Positions 28,690 through 39,215 of a stretch of 64,000 nucleotides of DNA are shown one piece after another; the first letter of the stretch is position 1; each line of letters starts with the position of its first letter. The stretch is from positions 13,031,124 to 13,095,123 of the forward strand of contig CAKAKS010000031.1 in NCBI GenBank assembly GCA_916700875.1, in the 5' to 3' direction. A program made the translations under genes and the position numbers. The notes beneath the pieces were generated by a model that worked only from the letters and a program-made list of their open reading frames with translations, was not told where the DNA came from and ran no database searches. The DNA is from Sebastes aleutianus. Lineage: Eukaryota > Chordata > Actinopteri > Perciformes > Sebastidae.

Positions 28690-28830
28690 ATCGGCTATCG
28701 TTCTTCGGCTCAGTGGGTGTGCTTTATGCAACTGGGTTAGCCTTTGTGCTATAAGGTTAGCTCGCCCTCACTTGTTCTTTGGCTCAGTGGGTGTGTGCTC
28801 ATGAACGAGTTAACTTCTGCACTTTACTTT
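28690..28830. repeat. Partial tandem duplication
   Basis: The word GTTCTTCGGCTCAGTGGGTG recurs about 74 bp later as GTTCTTTGGCTCAGTGGGTG, with similar following text (GGGTTAGC… versus GAGTTAAC…). It is followed to 29090 by GC-rich sequence of unknown origin, probably part of a dispersed repeat adjoining the L1 relic. Confidence 0.6.
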
Positions 28831-29669
28831 CAGTCCATCTCAGGGCCGTACCTCGTGTAGACCATCTGGCAATCAGAAAATCCATTGGCCTGAGTTTCAT
28901 TGATGATTTCGACCACATTGACATAGTCAGACCATGCGCAGTCTGCATGGGAGATTCAACTCGGAGGGGCAGGGCAAGGGCGCCGCGGTGCGCAGCGGTG
29001 TGCCGCAACTGGCTCTCGGCTTCAGAAGGCCCGGGCTGAAAACAGCTTGCAGCTCCCGTCGTGAGCTTTGCAGCACCCCTAGCTGAACAGGATAAAAAAA
29101 CTAAAAGTAAAAAAGGAGTAAGGCAGCATCATGCAAAGTAGGACATTTAGAAAGAAGTCAGTCAATACAAAATAATGTTTAGCATACAATCAGCACAAAC
29201 CGTTTAAACATAACAACATAAAATCACATTACTTTTTACACAAAACTTTTTCTTTAATTTTCAAAAGACGTGCATTCTCTGGTAAAACATAAATAAGTAT
29301 TATCATGCGACACGGAAACAAATATGACGCAAGATATTTCAATATATATATGAATGCATGTTGCTACAGTATGATAGGATTGTATAAAGGGACTCTTTAT
29401 TAGAAAATTGAATGATGATCTCCCCACCCTAACACGTTGACTGCTAAAGGTGACCAATAATCAGCTTTGCTTTTATACAGGCAATCAGTTTGTAATTGAG
29501 TGTTAAGTTTTCCAAATTTGTATTGACATATGTCAGTTTTAAGTGAGCGTGTATATATATATCTATGTGTGTGTTTGGGCGGAGCTGGTAACACAATTAA
29601 TCTGTCACATTCGGTATCACTATCAGAGAGAATGAAAACGAAGAAATTGTGTGTGTCTGTGTGTGTGTG

Positions 29670-29985
29670 TGTGTCAGGGTAAATGATAGAGGAGGGTTGG
29701 ATTGACCTCCTAATTACTGCAGCGGTGATGGGAGGAGAGACACAGGGCCAGAGGTTAATAGCTGAGTTGTCGGACAAGAAGGCTGAGCAAGGGAGAGGGC
29801 GGAAGGGAGGCGGAGAGAGATGGGGGGGGTGGGCAGATGAGCAGGAGAGGGATGAGGAGGAGGTAAGCAAAGCAGAGTAGAAGAGAGGATGGAGGGAATA
29901 TAGGGCGAAGGATGGATGTGGGTGTAGATGGCAGGAGAAAGTGGAGGTGTAAGGGGGGACAAAAGACTAGGAAGAATTAAGAAAG
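29670..29985. repeat. Purine-rich tract on + strand
   Basis: A G/A-biased stretch with GGAGGAGAG-type words, following a (GT)n at 29646-29674. Open frames (Glu/Gly/Arg-rich or Ser/Pro-rich) reflect composition. No gene. Confidence 0.7.
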
Positions 29986-30087
29986 GTGAACAAAATGATG
30001 ATGGGGAATATTTCTCACGCTTTGCCTTCAGAGATTAAAAGAAGTTGAGTTCATTCAATAAGCTATGCTCTTGTGGGGAATGGACCA

Positions 30088-30177
30088 CCATCCATCCATC
30101 CATCCATCCATCCATCCATCCATCCATCCATCCATCCATCCATCCATCCATCCATCCATCCATCCATCCATCCATCC
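30088..30177. repeat. (CCAT)n tetranucleotide array, ~22 units
   Basis: A perfect 90-bp tetranucleotide microsatellite. The sequence 30182-30310 after it has words like TGCCTAAGGTTAGGGAACGA that resemble the CCTAAACCTAA module found elsewhere, so it may lie at the edge of such an element. Confidence 0.98.
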
Positions 30178-30589
30178 CAACACATCCTTTAAACTAGGTT
30201 GCCTTCCAAAACAACCCATATCTACATAACCAATGATTGGTTAAGCTTAAGAAAATAAAACAACTTGCCTAAGGTTAGGGAACGATTGTGGTTAAAGGAA
30301 CATTGCTGGCTAGTATAGGGAAAGGATGCAAATAGCAATTTCCAGTGTCAAAGTTGGATTCTTTGTACACCCAACTGTCCACTCGTCCACCCTAAGTGGG
30401 GATCCAGACCAAAAACAGTCCAGTTTGAATACTGGTTTGCAATGTTTACAGGCAGTATTTTACATTACAACTCAAACAATGAACAAAACAAAAAGTTATC
30501 ACGGCACAACTATTTATCTTTTGTCGTGGCAGTCATGATTTAAACAGTAGAAATATGGTTTTCACGTTACTAAGTAATCTGCCAGGGAT

Positions 30590-31030
30590 GTGCACTTGTA
30601 TTTGATAAGGGCTACTCGATTATGTCAGAAACCATAATCATGATTATTTTGGTAAATATTGAGATCACGATTACTCATTGACTTTGAAAAACATCATGCA
30701 TTTAGAAAGAAAACTTTGTAAATGCACACCGGTTGTATAAATATGAATGGTGATGACACCAAAAAAAAAAGTCGTACTCAGAAAGCATGGTAAACGAGTT
30801 TCAATCGTGTTTCAAGACGAGTCGAATGGGTCGAATTGCCGACATTGCCGCGCTGTGGACAGTCCGTCCAGAGGGCACAGCGAGCGTTATGCGGCGAGGT
30901 CCGGATGAGAGGTGCTGTAAAGCGCCACCTTCACCCCGAGCCTTTCCAAGCCGACCTAGAGGCGGTCGTGGCGCAACACTACGGAGGAAAGAAGAAGGAA
31001 ATACACCCGGCGACAAGTTGACCATAGTTG
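30590..31030. mobile_element. Probable MITE fragment, GC-rich interior
   Basis: It starts with CAGGGATGTGCACTTGTATT and ACTCGATTATGTCAG, then GAGATCACGATTACTCATTG, resembling hAT-type 'GGGATGCAC…CGATTA' elements. The part at 30810-31020 is unusually CpG-rich (GCCGACATTGCCGCGCTGTG), unlike its surroundings. I did not find a matching right terminus, so this may be truncated. Confidence 0.4.
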
Positions 31031-31858
31031 TGAAGCCACTGTTCATTCTCATGCTGTTGTGGAGAATATCTTCATCCAGCCCATGTTACCAAAGCAAACA
31101 TTGTAGTTAACCGCCGGTGAATAAAAAAATATCACCATTAATTTAGACAAGCCCCCTCCAAAATAAAAGCAATTTCCCCTCCGTGTGCGGTACAGTTTGT
31201 CTGTTGCCTGGAGCGGTGAGAGGCGATTAGAGCGCCTGGAAAAGGGGGTTAGAAGACAGAACCTCATCAGGAATATGGAACGGCTCTCGCAGTCAGACAG
31301 AGACACACCAAGTGACACCCATAACCCAATTAAAACAGGGGCAAATGAGAATGCAAAAAGACTGAATGGGTATGCCGGGGACTTCGCAAATACATCTGCA
31401 ATGTTTAGAGGTGGGTGTAGAAAAACAATAGTCATTCATTCAAATGTTACTTTCTGACAGTTTGTGGATATTTCAATGACCCCTTGTGTCCTGTATGGAA
31501 GCATCTGCATTTGTCATGTTTCTCCACTTATTTATTCAGGTCCATCTGTACATCAGGTATGACATATAGTAAATCAGGTAGATGTAAACGTACTAGTTCA
31601 AAGGCAACTGGATCCAATTGACACAGATGCCTTTGACTTTGTGTGCCTGCTGTAGGTAACACGCTGCTTGAATGATCGAGAACTCACTAATCACTAATCA
31701 AAACATTTTAAGTTAAAATTGGTAAAAACTGAGAACTATGAGCTTTATTTTCAACAACACTAAAATGTATATGAAATAACAAATTACGATGGACTTTTAG
31801 AACATTTAGAATATTTAAACTTGGTCCATTTCATGACAGAAATGTCAACTGTAATAAA

Positions 31859-32893
31859 TAGAGGTGGGAAAAAATATTGATTCACCTATATATCGCTATT
31901 TTTTTATGATTTTGAAATCAATGTTTTAATGCCAGAATCGATATAACTGCTTCATTTGAGAAGGAAATTACTGCTTTTATTGTTGTAGTCTGCGTAATGT
32001 GACATTATATCCGTTTCAAAACCAAGACCAAATGGGGACACTATGGCAAGTAGAAAACACACAGTGGAGTGTCCCCTTGGATACGACCTGCACCCTCACA
32101 TGTTAAATCCAAAGTGGTAAACACTACACATACAGTAAAGTATGGAAACACTTTGGGTTTCACACATTGCAGGAAAAGCAGAGCTAGATATCATGGCTAA
32201 AGCTGCATGCTAACTCTGTCATGAACAGGAAACGTTATCGTATTGAGGTAACGTGCGGTCAAGCCAGCCGTCACTCCCATCTCTGAGGTCAAATGTGCCG
32301 ACGCTACAACTGTAGAGCACCCATATACTGACATTTATGTTAAATGCATTCAAACGACTCCGATGGAGCTGACCATGGATGTATAAAGAGAACGGAGCTG
32401 ACGGGAGAGCTAGCGACGGACTTGGTGAAGTTAGCGGAAGTAAACACGTGTGACTATGTCTGTTTTTCAAAATAAGGTGTTAACAAAGGGAACTGTATAG
32501 ACAAATACATATATGGAAATAAGATTGATTGGATTATATCCACGAGAAGTATGTTCCTTATAAATAAAAAAGAAAATATCACTAATTTGTGAAGGAAATG
32601 ATTTTGATATCATACAAAAAATAAATATATAATTCCAATGACTGATGTATTTGACTTCAGGACATCTCTGACTACATACATGCTGAAAATCAAACATGTT
32701 TACTGAATCAATTTAGGGATTTTCCAACGTAAAAGTAAAAAAGTAAAACAATATGATTCAACTTTTTCCCATGGTCTAGTGTCAAAACAGTCAATATTGA
32801 ATCACAGTACTTACAAATCACAATACATATCGAATCGACACCCAAGTGTCGTGACAGTATAAATCGAGAGATAGGCGTATCGTCCCAGCCCTA
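31859..32893. mobile_element. hAT-like element with perfect 8-bp TSD
   Basis: A 1,035-bp element bounded by identical 8-mers, gtaataaa at 31851-31858 and 32894-32901. Left end TAGAGGTGGGAAAAAATA; right end on the minus strand TAGGGCTGGGACGATACG. An 8-bp duplication with TA(G)-rich short TIRs is the hAT hallmark. No transposase frame is visible, so it is non-autonomous. At 32373 it contains CCATGGATGTATAAAGAGAA, the start of the 0.5-kb repeat found at 36666 and 56957, indicating a secondary, truncated insertion. Confidence 0.88.
32373..32440 (+). mobile_element. Short 5' fragment of 0.5-kb repeat
   Basis: It shares CCATGGATGTATAAAGAGAA with the starts of the copies at 36666 and 56957, then diverges after GGAGCTGACGGG. 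It lies inside the hAT-like element at 31859-32893. Confidence 0.6.
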
Positions 32894-33099
32894 GTAATAA
32901 ATATGTTCTTTTTCAAAGTTTTCGGTTCAATAAACAATCACATTAATAACTTGATGATGCTGTTCTGCTTATCTGCATTGCATTTTTTCATTAAAGTTAC
33001 AACGCATGTTAAAATAACAAGTTTCAGTAAGATAAACAATAAAAAAAGAGACTCCGCCAGATATAATTATAATTGAAAACCAAAGAATATATCCTATAA

Positions 33100-34045
33100 A
33101 CTGAGAATAAAATTGGTCAAAACTAATTAAATCTTTGCCAGTCTATGCTCCTTAGGCGGGATGCTCCGAAATACTTTATCTTTTAAAAACAACAAAAAAA
33201 TAACAATTAAGTTTTGCCCTGGGACAACAGCTCGTAAAGAGATAGCAGTAAACATGCTGGGGACCCGTACGGCGAAGCGCGGCCTCGCTGAGGTCTCGGC
33301 GTGCAGTCGGAGAGGGAAGTGAAGTGAGAGCATTGAGAGGCTGATTGTAAACATTATGGAAACACTGATGGTGGCGTTCGTGTTTGTAATTAATTACCCT
33401 GATTGATTCCGACTGCAGCTTGCTTTTGAGTGGCATTTCATCATGATGTTCTTTAGTTAATACCCCCACTCCCCGCTAATAAGGCAACAATTAAAACAGT
33501 CATTTGCATCTAACATTATACCCTCTATTAGCTGGTGAGGGAAAAACGTAGCTGAAGGGGGCAGAGGTTGCTGAGTAAAGACACAAAACAAAATGTGTGT
33601 GCCTGCTGCTTGTACACCTTGCAAACACACACAGGCAGTCTTGTGTACACACTCACATTTCCCTCTGTTTCAACTGATTTATGGGAAATGTGACTGCCAG
33701 TTCCATGACCCCGCGACGGTATTCCATGTCCGACCCTTGGCACCCCGACACACATCTCTAACACACACAAGCAAGGCGCCCAGCCATCACTCGTATAGGA
33801 ATATGAGTTGCCACGCCAAAGATCGGGGGGGGTCCATGGGCTGTCCTTGGGGCTGATTGGCTGAGAGTTGTCAAACGATCACGGCGGCGGCGAGCAGGAG
33901 GCCCCCCCCCGCCCCCCTAAAATCAATTTCAATCAACGTGGAGACGCAATATTATCAAATGTCAAGTCCACCGCGGCCCTCGGCCCCCGCGCCGCAGCAA
34001 AAAAATTATTCCTGACAGCCACTTGGCGACTTAATTAAGTGCAAA
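33100..34045. promoter_or_regulatory. Candidate regulatory region, partly CpG-rich
   Basis: Unique sequence with a CpG-dense patch at 33260-33315 (GTACGGCGAAGCGCGG), then TTTGTAATTAATTACCCTGA at about 33383 and a GC-rich patch at 33870-33990. It ends with CGACTTAATTAAGTGC, a near-palindromic TTAATTAA, at about 34027. This mixture is typical of vertebrate conserved enhancers. A (CA)n-like interval sits at 33620-33775. No exon found. Confidence 0.3.
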
Positions 34046-34510
34046 AAAACGGGATGAGGAGAGAGGAGGGGAGGAGACGGTGGTGGAAAAAGGAGGAGGG
34101 GGTGAGGAAGGGGGATTAAGAGTCAAAATACCTCAATTGGTCAGTTGGTCTTTTTGTCTGGTTGACTGGTCGTATTGACAAGGCCTCAGAATGATAGCCT
34201 CACAGGGGAGCAGTCAGGGAGGGAGAGGAAGGAAGGAAGGGGGGATGCAGTAAAAAGGGGAGGAATATAAGGGGACAGGAAGGTAAGATTGGGGGAGACA
34301 TGTGCAGGGATGGAAAGGTGGACATGGTGAGAATGGTGAGGGGGGGAGGATAGACAAAGTTGGCAACGGAGACAAGGAGTTATGGGTGGAGAGGAAAAGA
34401 TATAGCGAGGGAATGCGAGAGGCAAAACAGAGGAAGAAAGTGTAGAGATGGATGGGGTGAGAGAGGGATAGACGGAGAGATACAGGAAGAAGAATAGAGG
34501 AGTAAGTGGT
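34046..34510. repeat. Purine-rich tract on + strand
   Basis: G/A-rich sequence of about 450 bp (GGAGGGGAGGAGACGG, GGAAGGAAGGAAGG). Minus-strand open frames here are Ser/Pro/Leu-rich translations of polypyrimidine. Confidence 0.75.
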
Positions 34511-34534
34511 AGTTTATTGACAAGGATCTCCCTC

Positions 34535-34540
34535 CACACA

Positions 34541-34591
<51 letters not shown>
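34535..34591. repeat. (CA)n microsatellite
   Basis: About 28 units with one ACATAC interruption. A second CA tract follows at 34735-34768. Confidence 0.96.
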
Positions 34592-34593
<2 letters not shown>

Positions 34594-35019
34594 CCTCCCA
34601 TCCGCTCGCCGGCTCTCTTGATATTGAAATGATTCCTTGGGAAATAAATCACATTTCGATTGGCTGGTAATTGCTGAGGATCGATCAACTCGTTCTGCTA
34701 GACTCTCGCAGGGATTTTCCTCCTTTGTCCACAGCACACACACACACACGCACACACACACACACACTCACAGGTTGTCAATGGGGACATTGAACCTCAA
34801 GGGAGAACTGATACCTGATTGGGCGAATCAGTAAACATGAGCTGCTGATTGTTCCTATGCAGATTAATATGATGGGGGAGGTGGTTAGAAAAAAAAAGAG
34901 AGATTGAGAGACAAACTTGGAGAAAGAAAGGAAGGAAAGAAAAAAGAGTGAACTAGTGAACTAAATGTACTAAAATAATATCTATACTTGGATAAAGTCA
35001 CAACAAGATGAAGCTGAAG

Positions 35020-35285
35020 ATCAGCCCAAAATATAACAATATTTATCGCACAATAACCACCGCATTATTTCCCGCCAGAACATCTACACTCCGCGAGATT
35101 GCGCTCAGCGCGCTGCAAAAGAAAAACGCTATAGTCCGATTCATGAATGAGTCATTTTGATCAATTCTGCAATCAGTCAGCGGTTAGAGGTCCGTCTCCC
35201 TCATGTTAAAGTATGATTTATAAATGGCTAGGGGTCGTTATGATGCTACGGGCGCTTTATCAGGCTAAATGAGAATGGCCTTTCT
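35020..35285. promoter_or_regulatory. Candidate conserved non-coding element
   Basis: Unique sequence with GTATGATTTATAAATGGC, GGTCGTTATGATGCTACGGG and TTTATCAGGCTAAATGAG, plus a GCGCTCAGCGCGCTGC palindromic patch. The TTTATAAATGG and TCGTTATGA words resemble HOX/CDX sites. Function inferred only. Confidence 0.25.
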
Positions 35286-35349
35286 ACTCATGTTCTCTGT
35301 ATGACAGGGACAAGCAGGTTGTCAATACAGAAATGACCCTGCTGGAGGG

Positions 35350-35354
<5 letters not shown>

Positions 35355-35387
<33 letters not shown>
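35355..35387. repeat. (CA)n microsatellite
   Basis: About 16 perfect CA units, followed to about 35480 by scattered CACA/CATG. Confidence 0.95.
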
Positions 35388-35388
<1 letters not shown>

Positions 35389-36557
35389 TATACACATGAA
35401 CACACGATCACATGCCTGTTTGCACACATTCAATAACACACACATGGAGACATGAACACCTGCAGCGTCACATGCGCACATGATGAAAAGTTGCAAAGAA
35501 AAGTTGCTGTACAAACAGAATGTAAAAGCGCAAACTGACAAATTGCTCATGCACAATGTCCCCAAATTCACAACCGCTTTCCACATACATTCACACAACC
35601 ATACGCAACATATATATCCACACCTTGGCAATGGATGAGTCGATACGCGCATTGATCACCGTCTGATTTACAGGAACGGCAAGCATTGTAAACGGCGGCA
35701 TGGATTTTTCTGTTTCCATAAAATACATGCGCAATTTATTCACCTTTTTTTTTATGAGGCAAATCAATGTGATTCTCTGGATGCAGAACATATTTCTCTC
35801 ACATACAGTATAAAAACAGACAGGGTTGTTATTCAAGCATACATTAAAGCTGGAGAAGAGCCGCTGTTGGATTGTGAACGACACAGGATTCAGATTTATT
35901 TACACAGCTGGAAACAGCTGATTAACTACATTTCGAGTACTCATCAGAATTAAATGTAAGTCTTGATTACGTAAAAAAAAAAAAGAAAAAGAAAACAGGA
36001 GCACACTGAGACTCACTAGAGAGTAATAACGGTGTTTTTATTCACTGCATGAAATTATTTACTCATTTAAAAACACGCCTATATGGTTCCTACCTTACCA
36101 CTGTGAGCAACAAACATGCTAAAAATATGATAAACATTAAATGAATAATGCTGTAATAATGATATCAACAACACCCTCGTTTGTTTCAAACCGTCGGCAG
36201 AGATGAATATTTAACACGGAAAACCAAACTCCAAAGGGAACACAGGAGGCCAGAGAGATTATTACAGAAACATTGCAGTGTATGTGTGTGTATGTGTGTG
36301 TGTGTGTCAGGCAATGCTGTTGAGTTTTCCAGCACATGTTGTAGCTTCACTGATTATGTTTGTGTGTTTGTACTGTATGTGTATTCAGTTGTATTTAGAT
36401 CATGTCTGGGACTTTTTTGGATGTTCATGTGCCAATAACACGCAGATGATGCTGAGGATTTCACAGTGTATTACCCATAGGTTCCATATGGGGTTGACGC
36501 ACGTAGCGTCACAGGTCTCAGATATTCGTGAAGTAACCCTGGATTTTAGTTTGAGCT

Positions 36558-37253
36558 AAAGTATCTACATGGCCAAAAGTGAGGTCAGGGCTCTGTGCAG
36601 GCCACTCACGTTCTTTGACAGCAAATTCAGAAAAACTATCACTTTAGTGTGCACGGGGATATTGTCCATGGATGTATAAAGAGAACTGGATACAGCGTCG
36701 GAGGCGGGGGTCCCGTTCCTTCCTATGAGAGTTGCTCAGTGGCGCATGAAGCAAAAAAAGCTTGACTCCCGAGTATAGAATTATTACCTGGATCTTATGC
36801 ATCCATTGGGCTCATAGAGCAGACGCAGTAGCGTTTCCTTTAACTCCGCCTCACAGCCCTCGCTTCAGCCTCAGCCTGAAGCTCATTCACATGAACGGAG
36901 GAAGGGAAATAACTCTGGATTCGGCTATTAGTGAGTTTTACGACTTTTAAGACTATTCAAGTGTTGGGAAGTTGATTTACCTCAAAACAAAAAAATGATC
37001 CGCCGAGTTACAGATGTGTCTTTCCCAATGTAAGTCTATGGGAAAAAAAGTTTTTTTAGGCCCAAAGGCATGACGTGACGGTCCCAGAATTTGTAATCCC
37101 ACCGTTTGGCCACTATGTAAAATATGCTTCAAAGCCTGGCGTTCTTCCTGGGGGGGCTTGGTATTTTCATGTTGAAACAGGAGACGGCCTCACCGAATGG
37201 AAACGATGAAAATCCAGACCGAAAGTCCACATCTTTTGGCCATAATAGTGTAG
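36558..37253. mobile_element. Tc1-like MITE split by another insertion
   Basis: The left part (36558-36665) begins AAAGTATCTACATGGCCAAA and contains GGGCTCTGTGCAGGCCA. The right part (37162-37253) begins near CATGTTGAAACAGGAGACGG and ends TCTTTTGGCCATAATAGTGT. The TGGCCAAAAG/CTTTTGGCCA ends are inverted. The two halves join in the order I recall for a common teleost Tc1-related repeat (GTGCAC…CATGTTGAAACAGG). The 496-bp segment between them is a separate repeat with another full copy at 56957. Confidence 0.7.
36666..37161 (+). mobile_element. 0.5-kb dispersed repeat, copy A (nested)
   Basis: Starts CCATGGATGTATAAAGAGAA and ends TTCCTGGGGGGGCTTGG. Copy B at 56957-57459 matches along its whole length in the same orientation, including GTTGCTCAGTGGCGCATGAA, CATTCACATGAACG, TAAGTCTATGGG and CCACCGTTTGGCCACTATG. 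This copy sits inside a Tc1-like element. No open frame is conserved between the copies, so the family is non-coding. Class unknown; a non-autonomous DNA element is likely. Confidence 0.85.
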
Positions 37254-37540
37254 ACGCAGCCCTGTGTTGAGCAAGGCACTAATACCGCCAGAGTTATCGG
37301 TTCAGTTGTATCTGTATGTGGGTACATGATTATTCCCATCTATCTCCAGCATTAATATGAGATAAATGAGCTGTCGTCTTTTGTCTAAAGCTTTACGAAA
37401 TCCCATCAGACATCGAGCCTTTGGGGAGGTTTTGAGTGTTTTTTTCCCACCTTTTTGTGATGATTTTAAAAAAGACATCTTTGATATTTTTGTATTTATT
37501 GGTGGTGCTCTCTCTCAGACTAAGTTTGGAGGCTTATATC

Positions 37541-37769
37541 ACACACACACACACACATACACCTACACACCTAAGGGTGCTTTGTGTAAATAAGCGTGCC
37601 TGCACCCCTGCAGGGAGGTCAGAACACCCATCCATCTAGCCCTGCCTAGGGTCATCATGCACACATACACACACACACATACACACACAGAATCTTTCTC
37701 CTTCTTTTTCTGCTTTCAGTCCATCTCTCTTTTCCTCAGAACACACACACACACACACACATACACACA

Positions 37770-37803
<34 letters not shown>
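37541..37803. repeat. Cluster of three CA microsatellites
   Basis: CA-rich arrays at about 37541-37571, 37661-37690 and 37741-37803, the last with ACATAC interruptions. Open frames are His-Thr repeats. Confidence 0.93.
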
Positions 37804-37808
<5 letters not shown>

Positions 37809-37860
37809 CTCTTCCACCCTGCAGCCATCATTTAGTGGTTTGTGTTCAGAAAGTGTTTTG

Positions 37861-37920
37861 GATGTGTAACACTAGAGATGACACGGAAAGACACAGGAAG
37901 ACAGAACACTGTCCAGAGGT

Positions 37921-37961
<41 letters not shown>

Positions 37962-37976
37962 TGTGTGTGTGTGTGT
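37861..37976 (-). repeat. Microsatellite-linked dispersed repeat, copy 1
   Basis: A unique block (37861-37922) with GAGATGACACGGAAAGACA and ACTGTCCAGAGGTCA runs directly into a (GT)n array at 37923-37976. The reverse complement of the block is found at 41699-41760, again with its GACCTCTGG end touching a CA array. The two copies are inverted relative to each other, about 3.8 kb apart. Confidence 0.8.
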
Positions 37977-38199
37977 ATAGCTTTAATGTATTCGAGCTAC
38001 AGAGGTGGCAAACACCTGCGGAGTGCTGCTCACGCTGCTCACTCTCTAATGTCTTTGTCTCCTGTATACTAACACACACAGGCTACACACTCACATGCTA
38101 AATGCCGGATTTCAAGTTTCTTAGACAAAGGAGCTTTTTGTTGGTTTATTTTTTTATTTGATGAGAGGAGAATTGAAAAGGATTTTTGTTGTGTTGTGT

Positions 38200-38201
<2 letters not shown>

Positions 38202-38260
<59 letters not shown>

Positions 38261-38267
38261 TCTCTCC
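38202..38267. repeat. (CT)n array followed by CTCCAG
   Basis: A ~66-bp CT array with one CCC interruption, ending CTCTCTCTCCAGAGAGG. The array plus CAG resembles a polypyrimidine tract and splice acceptor by sequence, but no supported exon follows. Confidence 0.93.
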
Positions 38268-38879
38268 AGAGAGGTTGCAGTACTTTAGTCTCTTCCTGTG
38301 AGCAGACCTCTCGTCACCCTCCCTGATGATTTCTAATGTTTAGGGAGGGACCGAAGCGCAGAGAAGATGGATGATTGGACGGACGGAGAGACGGCAGGAT
38401 GGGGGGAACGCAGCAGAGTGGTGCACAGGTAGGAAGGTGTCTTTATTTAAAGACATCTCCACTTTGTTAAATGGTTTCCAAAAAAACACCAACAAAAAGT
38501 TATTTAACTTCTTAAACCCCACTGACCTGCTGTTGGGTCAGTCATTACAAACTCATCCTGTGCAGCCAAATATTGTTCATATTCTACTAATATGTCCACT
38601 GATATTCTACTGGAAACCCTAAAGTTTCTAAAGAGGCCAAATATGTTCAGCTGAATTTTGGTGGGAATGTGTGTAAAATGATGCACAAGACATCTCAAAT
38701 ATCAATTGATAAAATAAGCCATTTAAAACAGTTCAATGATGTAACGCCATGCACACGCTGTTTGTTTGGGACCAGAGCAATTGTGGAGAAAAAAAAAACG
38801 CTCAACAGAGTGGCACTGATAAACCTGAGGTGGAGCATCCTATTTTTTCCCTGATAATGCTACATTGTGAACAACAAAT

Positions 38880-39215
38880 CTGTGTTGAAATCAACATCTA
38901 GTTAACGTTAGCTGTTAGCAGCCGGTGGGCAGCACAGTCCTGCTTGGTTAAATAATGGAGCTACTATTAACGGAGGTTCCATTAATTTACATTATGATAC
39001 GTTCAGGCTCTATTCAGTAAAAATGAGCGAAAAATTAATACTGGGCGAAGGTAAAATTATAACGTTATCATGATGTGTTCATCTTGTAAAATGTAGTTTT
39101 TGATGACAAACTTCAATAAATACAGTTGTTTCAAGGAGATGTTTTCACAGCAACATAAAATAGATATTAGAGAGTGAATTATGTTAACCTGTTTAGCTTC
39201 CTAACACTAGCTCTA
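38880..39215. mobile_element. MITE fragment related to the 19624 element
   Basis: The block 39110-39200 (GTTTCAAGGAGATGTTTTCA…) is the reverse complement of 19785-19870. The block around 38906-38945 (TTAGCTGTTAGCAGCCGGTG…CAGCACAGTCCTGC) matches 20053-20090 directly. The relative rearrangement shows these are modular copies. Ends not found. Confidence 0.65.

Noticed and set aside
28779..29039. 86-codon frame in GC-rich sequence next to the L1 relic
   Set aside because: It begins inside a partial tandem duplication and shows no domain I can name. Probably part of a dispersed repeat.
37541..37803. Clustered CA arrays as a CRISPR-like repeat/spacer layout
   Set aside because: The repeats are dinucleotide arrays of uneven length with no conserved spacer size. 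The genome is eukaryotic.
38202..38275. (CT)n plus CAG as a splice acceptor
   Set aside because: The tract is a microsatellite, and the following sequence has no exon-like frame or donor. Similar pseudo-acceptors end at 6387, 11035 and 15609.
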